Assembly (NCBI GenBank): GCA_964057225.1
Contig: OZ059894.1
Coordinates: 6,851,131-6,915,130 of the forward strand
Direction of reading: 5' to 3'
Length of the DNA: 64,000 nt
Source: Auanema rhodensis
Lineage: Eukaryota; Nematoda; Chromadorea; Rhabditida; Rhabditidae
A model generated the notes under the pieces. That model saw nothing but the letters and a program-made list of their open reading frames with translations, had not been told where the DNA came from and ran no database searches. A program made the position numbers and the translations under genes. This document shows positions 35,695-44,400 of the stretch, one piece after another. Position 1 is the first letter of the stretch. Every line of letters begins with the position of its first letter.

Positions 35695-36074
35695 GTTACA
35701 TATCGTTTCTTCCCGTCTTTTCATGGTCGGAAGATATATGTACTTCTACCTTGTTCCTTAGGTAGGCAGACCCGAACGCCCCGATTTCCTTATTAAGACA
35801 AATACTCAAAGAGAAAAGGATTCATTATCAGATAACAAGAAAATACAATATAAGAATTACATTAAGAAGGAATATAAAGAGATATAATAAAGTATTAAAT
35901 AGAGTATATATATAGATGATATAGAGATGAGACTCACATGACTATAAGACAACCTATCTGGGTTAGACCAGAAGCAAGAGTGTCATGTGTGTCCCATGTT
36001 GTAGGCGGGGCTTGTTCAGGCTCCCGCTATTTGGATGGCGCGCACATGTTTACCATGTGCTTGCAGATGTGACA
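35695..36074 (-). repeat. Gypsy 5' LTR (380 bp)
   Basis: Matches 28923-29302 with one substitution. Its outer end abuts GACCC and the rest of tRNA-Ile copy 6. Confidence 0.95.
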
Positions 36075-36107
36075 GACCCACGCTCTAACCGACTGAGCTA
36101 TGGCGGC
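36075..36107 (-). pseudogene. tRNA-Ile(AAT) copy 6, 5' part (split by gypsy element)
   Basis: Holds the 5' acceptor strand, D arm and part of the anticodon stem, plus the duplicated GACCC (36075-36079). The A box is intact and the B box is in the other fragment more than 7 kb away, so normal Pol III expression of a tRNA is not expected. Confidence 0.95.
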
Positions 36108-36144
36108 CACGAATCTGGCATTTCGCTATCAAACTTTGTTATAA

Positions 36145-36557
36145 TGTTCCATACGTGTCCTATAAGTAGAGCGATTGACAACGTCAATCGCTTATAAAAC
36201 GGAACATTATAAAAACAAATAGCTGACGCTACATTTGAGAAACAGGAATTCAATGCAACAATGAACGAACACTTTTTCATATTAAGTTTAATTAAAGAAA
36301 GCCCAATTCAAGCGGAACCAAGTTCCGCGGACCTGATATAACCACTTTTTATGCTCGTAAGGAATACTATATAAGGTTTCCTTACGAATCCTTTGGGCTG
36401 CGACTAGGAATCATTATGTAACTTTTATTATTGTAATTTGTATACTTTATCATGAATAAACCTTTCTCTCTATACTCTTTATCATTTATATTTGGAAGAA
36501 AAGAAAGTAATTCCATGTGGTTACCCAGCCGGAACCCTGGGGAACCACCATGGAACG
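36145..36557 (+). repeat. LTR-B 5' LTR (413 bp) with three hairpins
   Basis: Begins TGTTCCATACG and ends CATGGAACG. It contains three perfect inverted repeats: arms AGCGATTGAC and GTCAATCGCT with a 3-nt loop (36170-36192); GCGGAAC and GTTCCGC with a 3-nt loop (36312-36328); and TCGTAAGGAA and TTCCTTACGA (36355-36387), whose 13-nt loop contains TATATAAGG, a possible TATA box. A downstream GAATAAACC is a polyadenylation-type signal. Confidence 0.93.
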
Positions 36558-36578
36558 TGGAGGTTCCGCCGAGATTCG
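36558..36578 (+). other. LTR-B primer-binding site
   Basis: TGGAGGTTCCGCCGAGATTC starts exactly at the LTR end. The complementary tRNA 3' end would read GGCGGAACCTCCA. The tRNA was not identified. Twelve of the first 13 bases match the gypsy primer site. Confidence 0.7.
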
Positions 36579-37179
36579 TCTATAACCGACGAATCTCTAA
36601 GAACCATATTTCGCTACATAAATTTAATTTTGTTGTCTTTCATACATCTAATTAAAGAATTATATTTCGATTATGCTATATGAATTTAATTTGAAATCTT
36701 TCTCTTCTTTATTTCATTCATTCAAAGAACTTTATTTTGATTTTGATTCATAAATTAATACTGAAATCTTATATACATTTATTTAAAAAGATATATTTTG
36801 AAACAACTTAATTTTGAAATTTTATATTCATTCATTTAAAAGAAACATTTCGATTTTTATCCATATTCTAAGATCTTTCATTCATTTTTGAGGAAAAACT
36901 TTGTTTATAACTATCATAAATTAATTTGAAATTCTTTTATATTTATTCATTTAAAGAAAGGTATTTCGATATTTTTTTTTCTGTCAATCTTTTCTTTTTC
37001 TGTTTTTTTTTTTTTTTTAATCAAAATCTATTCTATCTCTCATAAATTTTTGTTATAAGTTTCAAACAATTTTTGAATCAAAAATGAATTAATTTCTTTC
37101 ATGAATCATCACAAAATTCATTGTTTTATATATATTAAAATTCATTAATTTCTATTCTATCCTTTAAAATGTATTACTC

Positions 37180-37235
<56 letters not shown>

Positions 37236-38015
37236 GTACAAAACTATTCTATACTAGTACTATATTCCTACTATATTCCTACTATATTCCTATTTTATTT
37301 TTCTTTTATCTTCTTTTAAATTTTATCTTTTTCCCTCTCTTATTACTATTATTTTTTCTCTTCTTCCTAATATAACCCAGAAAACAGTCAAATAATTTTG
37401 AATTTTTTTTTTTTATCTGAATCCCGAAACTAAGATTTATAATTTTGCATTTTGATCCTAAAAGTAGCCCGTGAGAAGCAATACCAGACTGTCTCGAGAA
37501 CTGAGCGGAGGCAACCACTATTTTTGATATAAGACGTACGCATTCCTGATTTTGAAGATCCCTTTTTGGTCCTATTTTTGCAAATTTGAAAATTACGACA
37601 GAATTAGTCGAGAATGAAAGTGTTAGAGTGGTCTCACCATGAAAATCAGGGGAGCAGAATTTCGTTAAGGGAGCGATTTCTGTGATTTTTCATAGGCAAG
37701 AGAAGTCTGGGAAAGTGAATGTACGAGGCCTGAGCACCTAATCTTGTCGAAAGACTGAAAGGGAATACTGCTTAGATCACCGTCGTATATTTCACGCCTA
37801 TTCGAGAGATGGGAACTTGATCCTAGAAAGGGCGCACCGGTCACAGGCCCGTGTATGTACCCGATTGAGCAATTCTCCGTTAGAAGATTCGCTGCAGGCT
37901 GGCCCCCTAGCAAGCGTCACGCATACAACCCCATATTGCCTCTCACGTTGTATATATATTTTTATAAGTTTCGCATCGTTGGTATAATAATTTCCTTTCC
38001 AGGAAAACCAACAAG
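36579..38015 (+). other. LTR-B 5' leader, AT-rich, with (TA)n tract
   Basis: About 1.4 kb without a convincing ORF. It holds T-rich runs and an uninterrupted TA dinucleotide tract (about 37183-37231). A splice-acceptor-like TTTCCTTTCCAG ends 14 bases before the first ORF, so the leader may contain an intron. Confidence 0.55.
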
Positions 38016-38453
38016 ATGACGGACTCGAAGAGTAAAAATCCTCCGCAGGATAAAACAAATCCACAGAGCGCAGCCCCCGGTAATGATACGCACGTCGAGC
38101 CAGTACTCGAGCGGAATCAAAGAAAAAGAGGACCTCCAAATGTTTATGAGCCGGACACGAAGCGCCGACCTACTGCTGCAAAGAAACCACCCGCTATACC
38201 GGGTACCCCCGCGAAAAAAATAGGCACAACAGCTATCAAAACTTCTCGCCACGCTATTACTCTTAGTAAAATTAAAACGTCTATTAACAAACAAACTCCT
38301 AAACGCAATTCTAACGTTATCAAAAGCTCTAGCTATGTTAGCACACATACTTCCCCTTGTAAAGATTATTCTCAAATATCATTTTCATACCCAAATACTG
38401 CTATTCTTTCTTCTCCTCTTCCTCGAAATTCACCAAACTATCAGAGAAAATAG
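38016..38453 (+). CDS. LTR-B ORF1, basic disordered protein (145 aa), unknown
   Basis: Not recognised. Rich in Lys, Arg, Pro, Ser and Thr, with no hydrophobic core, for example KRRPTAAKKPPAIPGTPAKK, so probably disordered and nucleic-acid binding. The first ATG follows a splice-acceptor-like site closely. The reading frame overlaps that of ORF2 between 38363 and 38453, so ORF1 and ORF2 could form one product through a -1 shift. In element context it may play a Gag-like or nucleocapsid-like role; this is inference. Confidence 0.55.
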   Translation: MTDSKSKNPPQDKTNPQSAAPGNDTHVEPVLERNQRKRGPPNVYEPDTKRRPTAAKKPPAIPGTPAKKIGTTAIKTSRHAITLSKIKTSINKQTPKRNSNVIKSSSYVSTHTSPCKDYSQISFSYPNTAILSSPLPRNSPNYQRK

Positions 38454-38473
38454 AAGAAAACGCAAGAAAAGAA

Positions 38474-38752
38474 TTGTATGAGGAACGGAAGAAAGAGCCA
38501 CCCACAATTAAGAAATGGAGTTCAGCACTTAAATTGGCATTGGGATTAGAAGATAATTCTCCTACAACGCCAGCAAAGCCTTATCATGTGCCGATAAGGT
38601 ATCACAGCACCATACCAGTAACAGAGCCGAAGAAGAGAGTTTCGAAGAGTCAGATCCCGGACCCAAACTTCGTGGCACCAACAGTACCAGTCATCCATAA
38701 GAAAAGACCGTCAACAGTTATTGGGACTACAAGTAAGAAGCTAGAACAATAG
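38474..38752 (+). CDS. LTR-B ORF2, probable continuation of ORF1 (about 92 aa)
   Basis: No ATG opens this frame near its start: position 38474 is TTG, and the frame is open back to 38363. A helical segment precedes it (KLSEKIEENARKELYEERKK), then a basic Pro-rich tail. The lack of its own ATG and the overlap with ORF1 suggest expression by frameshift, or a one-base lesion in a single ancestral ORF. Not recognised. Confidence 0.5.
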   Translation: MYEERKKEPPTIKKWSSALKLALGLEDNSPTTPAKPYHVPIRYHSTIPVTEPKKRVSKSQIPDPNFVAPTVPVIHKKRPSTVIGTTSKKLEQ

Positions 38753-39121
38753 TAAAAATCCATAATTTCTATATAAAAATCACAAAAAGTATAATACCAT
38801 TTTCATAATTTTCATAATTTCCATCTAAACTTGAACCTATATATATTTTTTTTTCTCATTTAAGTAAGACATAAAATTCTACACAAATTATTGTACATTT
38901 TTATTTTTCACTCTCATAAAAATATTGTATTAATAACCAAAATTTCAAAATAAAATTATACATCATACTTGGAATCTTTCAAAAATCACTGCAAAGTTTT
39001 AATCAACAATCTTCATCACTTTTTCACCTAACTGGTCAAAAAGGAAGCGACAAAAAGGAAGGAACAGACCGACCTAGTTTTAAAAAGGATAAAAGGACAG
39101 AAAACAGTAACAAAGCTAACA

Positions 39122-39724
39122 ATGTCCACCCAACTTCCTGAAGCCGTCGAAATTCCCCTCATGATGGCCAAAAAGAGATGGCTTTCAATTCAACTATTAC
39201 TAAGAGAATTGAAGCAGCTAGGCGCCAATACCATCGCCAACCGCCCCAGGAAAGAGAAGATCCTGAAAGAGTTAGTTCAAGGACTAACAAGAGCGAACAC
39301 CAGTACTGAAACGCTCAAAATCTTATGTTACCAATACGACAAGGATCAACTGTCGGAGGTTGACCACTGCATAGGACCATGGACCAACATAGCAGGAGTC
39401 ATCCGAGAAGCCATTGCTGAACTAAGGGACCAACTAGGTTATTCACCTAGTTGCGCTTCACCAGAACAGCAGACACCAAACTGGATTATTGCCGAGACCC
39501 ATTCGGCCTATCAAGAATGGAGCCTGCAACATTGCAGCGAACTGCCATCCACAGAGGCAAGAAAAAGCATTATAAATGCTCTACAAATATTTCTGGCATC
39601 ACCAGCAACCACCAAGGAAGAAATGGAAAGAAAAACGGATTTATGCAACAAGACTATGGATCTTCTCCACGACCTAGGATCATCACCATTACCAGAGATA
39701 CACCAGTATTATGAAGAAGACTAA
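39122..39724 (+). CDS. LTR-B ORF3 (200 aa), helical protein of unknown function
   Basis: Intact ATG-to-stop frame. Mostly amphipathic helices (for example KKRWLSIQLLLRELKQLGAN near residues 18-37), two Cys residues in the middle, and an acidic C-terminus ending QYYEED. No signal peptide, membrane segment, zinc knuckle or catalytic motif. It could be a capsid-like protein. It is separated from ORF2 by about 370 bp of AT-rich sequence, so a separate mRNA or splicing is likely. Confidence 0.6.
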   Translation: MSTQLPEAVEIPLMMAKKRWLSIQLLLRELKQLGANTIANRPRKEKILKELVQGLTRANTSTETLKILCYQYDKDQLSEVDHCIGPWTNIAGVIREAIAELRDQLGYSPSCASPEQQTPNWIIAETHSAYQEWSLQHCSELPSTEARKSIINALQIFLASPATTKEEMERKTDLCNKTMDLLHDLGSSPLPEIHQYYEED

Positions 39725-39926
39725 AAAGAACTTTTGAAAGATTCCCAGTATGATATATGATATATTATTTTGTAATTACATTGTTTTCCTTTATTTTTTC
39801 TCATAAAATTGTTCTGTATTATAAGTATTCTTTTATTTTTTGAAACATTTCATACAACTTTCACATTTGCATGGAATTTCACTTTCTCGATGTAGCTGAG
39901 GTCAGCTACTTTTTCGATATTAGGCA

Positions 39927-40339
39927 TGTTCCATACGTGTCCTATAAGTAGAGCGATTGACAACGTCAATCGCTTATAAAACGGAACATTATAAAAACAA
40001 ATAGCTGACGCTACATTTGAGAAACAGGAATTCAATGCAACAATGAACGAACACTTTTTCATATTAAGTTTAATTAAAGAAAGCCCAATTCAAGCGGAAC
40101 CAAGTTCCGCGGACCTGATATAACCACTTTTTATGCTCGTAAGGAATACTATATAAGGTTTCCTTACGAATCCTTTGGGCTGCGACTAGGAATCATTATG
40201 TAACTTTTATTATTGTAATTTGTATACTTTATCATGAATAAACCTTTCTCTCTATACTCTTTATCATTTATATTTGGAAGAAAAGAAAGTAATTCCATGT
40301 GGTTACCCAGCCGGAACCCTGGGGAACCACCATGGAACG
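39927..40339 (+). repeat. LTR-B 3' LTR (413 bp)
   Basis: I see no difference from the 5' LTR, and all three hairpins are retained. It is followed by the second ATAA duplication and the resumed tRNA spacer. Confidence 0.93.
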
Positions 40340-40393
40340 ATAACCTGTGGCAATCAAGTTTTGAATAATTTAGAAGTTAAAAGAAAAATGTTT

Positions 40394-40467
40394 TGCCGCC
40401 AGCAGGGGTCGAACCTGCGACCTTGGGCTTATTAGACCCACGCTCTAACCGACTGAGCTATGGCGGC
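40394..40467 (-). tRNA. tRNA-Ile(AAT), array copy 7
   Basis: Gene body identical to copy 1. Its distance from copy 6, after subtracting both inserted elements and one copy of each duplication, is exactly 161 bp. Confidence 0.95.
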
Positions 40468-40554
40468 CACGAATCTGCCATTTCGCTATCAAACTTTGTT
40501 ATAACCTGTCGCAATCAAGTTTTGAATAATTTAGAAGTTAAAAATAAAAGGTTT

Positions 40555-40628
40555 TGCCGCCAGCAGGGGTCGAACCTGCGACCTTGGGCTTATTAGACCC
40601 ACGCTCTAACCGACTGAGCTATGGCGGC
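40555..40628 (-). tRNA. tRNA-Ile(AAT), array copy 8 (last intact copy)
   Basis: Gene body identical to copy 1. It is the last copy of the array: the sequence upstream of its 5' end diverges within about 20 bp into LTR-derived DNA. The spacer on its 3' side has several substitutions. Confidence 0.95.
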
Positions 40629-40639
40629 TACGGATCTGC

Positions 40640-40920
40640 TGTTTCGCAAAAATTAATTAGTACACAGATGTAGTTTGAGGGTTATGTAGCCGCCTTCGGT
40701 CGCTTGCTTATTCGGGAGTTCGCCTTCTAGCAACCTCATGGACGGCTTGTAGTTTAGTCTTTATACTTATACTTATCTTATTGTATTATAACTCACTAAT
40801 TGTATTGTAATGTTGATGTTTCATGTATAATAAACCTTTCTCTAATATCTTATGATTCACCTTATGCTCTCTATATTCCTTACCGCTACACCAAAGAATA
40901 CTACTTATTATTATTAGAAT
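40640..40920 (+). repeat. Decayed LTR related to the nested solo LTR
   Basis: Aligns by eye with the minus sense of 27062-27427. Shared blocks include TATTCGGGAGTTCGCC, CATGGACGG, TGTATAATAAACCT, CTTATGCTCT and ACCGCTACA, in the same order and with many differences. The ends are not clear and no target duplication is visible. It is an old relative of the solo-LTR family at the edge of the tRNA array. Confidence 0.75.
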
Positions 40921-40950
40921 CACGCTCTAACGGACCCCTGCTGGCGGCAA
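40919..40950. pseudogene. tRNA-Ile scraps in inverted orientation
   Basis: CACGCTCTAAC (minus-sense tRNA piece) is joined directly to ACCCCTGCTGGCGGCA, which is the tRNA 3' end in plus orientation followed by its usual AAAATATTTT trailer. This is a rearrangement scar at the array border. Confidence 0.8.
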
Positions 40951-41419
40951 AATATTTTTGTTTTACCTTCTATATTGTTCAAAACTTGATTTTAGACTTC
41001 GAAAGGCTACAAACTGATTTTATATAGCTATATTAAATTAATTTTTTGATTATAATAGGCTTAAAAATTGATTTATGAATTATTATGCAATTAATCGAAT
41101 GAATTGATTTCTTTACTATCAGATAAAATCATTGAAAATATTCTGTACAATTGGTAAATTATGCTGTTTCGAACTCTATGTATAGTTAGCAAATAGAGTA
41201 CTGTAGAAGATCAGTATAGAAGGTATTCGGATTAGTTCTAATCCTTTACGCCATTAATTCCTATTATGGCTCAGATGCTTTACGAGCAACTGATGTTTTC
41301 GTAAATTGTATTATTTTCTTGAACGGATTGAGTGCAGCTATTTGTGATTTTCTTCGTCTTAGTGCAGAGCGTAAGCCAGTATCTAAAAATATCATTAAAT
41401 TCCTTTTCAGTCACCAAAA

Positions 41420-44400
41420 CTAACCATCATGTGCGTGATCTTCATGTACAATTCCATTTTCAATTTCAAGGGGCAGGACGTGTGAATGACTACGTTTTCG
41501 TCTAAATATTGAAACTACTTAACAATGTTGTTTCTAATCTGTTCACATACTTAGATGCGGTTATTGGTACATGTGGATTGGCATCAATAGAGAAGTGAAG
41601 AACCTGCGACGAAACAGATGCAGAATACGGCCGACACGGCTCATCGGCATAAAGCTGTAAGTCTTCATAATATTGAGGTGTTCTTGTTCTTTTTATTAAT
41701 TAAATGTTGGCAAACACACCGCTCGTATTTCTTTGCGCCTAATTTCAGGAGCTGGAGGAGGTGGTGATGAGGGTAATATTCGGTAATGCTCATCTGATTT
41801 CACGAGAGCCAGATACCCGTATCCTTCAGTAGCCTGAAAACCAAATGGTAAACTTGTGGAGAATGATGATGTGAAGTACCTGTTCCAATTGAGTGGCGAA
41901 TTGTGCTTCTAATTCTCGGAATGATGGTCTCTCACTTGGATTTTCATGCCAGCATTTAACCATCATTTCTCCACTACAATTCAAATCAAGATTAATATTT
42001 ATATAAATAAAACTCACATTCGATCATTAGCAAGTAATGGCTTGATTGGCCGATTGCCAGCTTGAAGATGATTAGCAACATCAGTGACATCTATATCCTT
42101 GAAAGGTGATTCACCCCATGAATACATTTCATATAATAGCATTCCGAATGACCATCTGAAATGAATTTCCAACAAATATTCAAATTCTGATAAAGTAATC
42201 TCACATATCTGTTTGAACTGAAAATTCTCTTCGAGCCAAGGCTTCTAAGGCTGTCCATTTAATTGGTAATTTGAGATCATTTGGTGCAATTATCTTATCA
42301 GAATCCAATTTCAATGCTAAACCGAAATCACTAATCTGAAAATTTTGGAGATCTAACCTTAAAGAGAAAAAAAGTACTTTTGCTGTTTTGATATCTCCTA
42401 CTCCAGTAATCAAAATATTTCGAGCAGCTAAATCACGATGGACTACCTTCTTCTCACCAAGATATTCCTGTTAGAATATTTTCTTTAGAACTAAAAAGTA
42501 ATTTAAACAAACCATTCCTTGTGTTATTTGATGACTAAATGTCAAAAACTTTTTTGTAAATTCCCAAGTTTCATCAATTGATTTAGTCTGAAATAGATTT
42601 TTTAAAATTTTGATTTATAAATAAATGAAAAACTAACTGTATCTATGTCCAACTTGGATTGTTTCACAAATTTCAACAGATCTTTGAATGGACAGAACTC
42701 AAGTACAAGCTTACAGAATGTTGATGATGTTATACATCCAAGCATTGTTACTATATGATCATGATAACCTATGTGCTTCATCTAATATTATATTATTTGT
42801 TTTTCAAAAAATAATTATTCTTATGTAACATACAATATTAATTTCTTTGAGAAATGTTTCCCTGGCAGCTAATGGAACAAGTTTAACTACACATTCGACA
42901 TCAGTAAATCTATCCTTCTCTTCTGGTAAATAATGAGCAATAGCAGGTGAATATCCAATAAGTTTAGCTGAAAATCATCGAAAATGTCTTTAATTTTGAA
43001 TTTATCAAACCAATGTTAACACTTCCTTGTACACCTCTACCAGCAAGTTCATTCTTTACTATCAGATGTTCTTCAGATAATTCATAATAATCAAACCTAT
43101 CAATGCTTGTGTTAGAGCATAAGCTTCAAATCTTAAAAACTTACTCTAACTCTTCATCAACAACTTCTTCTTCAGTATTTTGAACATTATTTCTGAATCT
43201 AGCTATCTTTTCCATCCAAATGTATTTTCTTCGATAAAGAATTGTTACAATGACGAGAAGAAGCACAACACCAGCACATGCTCCAATAACAATAAACATA
43301 ATTGTTGAAAAGCTTGCTTCTAAAAGAAATCATAATATTAGAGAATTGTTTGAAATACTCTTACTACTCTTTTTCGAACAAATTTGTATTTCTTCATTCT
43401 TATTATTACTGAAATCTGGATCAGAATGTACATGAGCTGGACTATATGTTTCATTCTTGTAAATGTCTGCTGCTAACTGAAATGTAAATGAAAAAAAACT
43501 TGTATGTTTTTAATGAAAAGGTATACCGTATCAAAGCAATAAATTTCAAAATCAAAACGTCCAAGAGATCGAATAAGACTTTCGTCTGTATGAAGAGCAT
43601 CAATAAAATTCTGAAAAGAAACATTGAAAAACTGAATGAGAAGAATATTATGAAGACCTGGGATGCAAAATCTGTAAGCAATGTAAGCTTCGGTTCGCCA
43701 ATCTTCAAGTTTTGACTAATAGGTATGGCAATAGCACGTCGAACAAGTTGCAACGTTGTATTTTCATAAACATCAATAGCTCGAGCTAAGATTAATAAGA
43801 TGTAAATTATAATTTTTATAAATTTCATTCATACAAGCATCTAAAAGGACTTCTTCACTTCGTAGACTTTCCAAATGATTTTTGATGGAATTATAATTAT
43901 CTAGCCAATTAGAATCCGAGTTATCCCGAGCTAAAAATCGTACCAAAATCTTGTCTTTATCACTCTGAAATATTGAATTAAATGAAAAATTAGAAAAGAA
44001 ATATTTGAAATATACCAAGCAATCTCGTAATGGATCCAAAACATAGTTAATTGCATTATTAAATTGATCTTGAGTTGTTCGATTAGAAAGAGCAAATAGA
44101 TAGATGAAATGAGAAAAATCAGCAAATTGGCTACTTTCCTGAAAAAAAAGTTTTTTTCAAAAAAAAAATAATGTTATTGAGAAGACTACGAACCGTTGAT
44201 AACGGCAAGATGTTTTGATCTGTTGTTGTTGGTACAGTATGGCTTGTTGGAGGTGGGCAGTGTGTGAGCTCCTAATGTAAAACATAGAATGTTCAATCAA
44301 ATTATCAACAATTCATACCTGAGATTCGCAATCCGTGAAGCTTTTTGGTCCACATGGCTTAATACATTGCTAAAATACAAAGTATTCAAAAGAAACAAAA

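Larger units (their letters stand above)
28923..36074 (-). mobile_element. Ty3/gypsy LTR retrotransposon, near-intact (7152 bp)
   Basis: LTRs of 380 bp at 28923-29302 and 35695-36074 differ by one base that I can see (TTGTTTC versus TCGTTTC). The target duplication is GACCC. Order in minus sense: 5' LTR (right), primer site, leader of about 1.15 kb, gag, protease-RT-RNase H-integrase polyprotein, short 3' region, purine tract, 3' LTR (left). The domain order protease, RT, RNase H, integrase defines the Ty3/gypsy group. No envelope-like ORF is present. One gag frameshift and one in-frame stop before pol are visible. The near-identical LTRs indicate a recent insertion. Confidence 0.95.
36145..40339 (+). 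mobile_element. LTR-B: non-autonomous LTR retrotransposon with three ORFs (4195 bp)
   Basis: Two LTRs of 413 bp (36145-36557 and 39927-40339), in which I see no difference, are flanked by the 4-bp duplication ATAA (36141-36144 and 40340-40343). The element sits in a tRNA-Ile spacer, 37 bp beyond the 5' end of copy 6. A primer-binding site follows the left LTR directly. The 3.4-kb internal region carries three plus-strand ORFs of unknown function but no protease, RT or integrase. The 4-bp duplication would fit an ancestry near the Bel/Pao group, as inference only. The matching LTRs point to very recent insertion. Confidence 0.92.

Noticed and set aside
36098-36280. Minus-strand ORF MKKCSFIVALNSCF..., repeated at 39850-40062
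   Set aside because: It lies inside both copies of the LTR-B LTR. It is a chance frame and antisense to the element.
37665-38375. Minus-strand ORFs opposite the LTR-B leader and ORF1
   Set aside because: They are antisense to the plus-strand element ORF and lack motifs. The element's LTR, primer site and ORFs all point to plus orientation.
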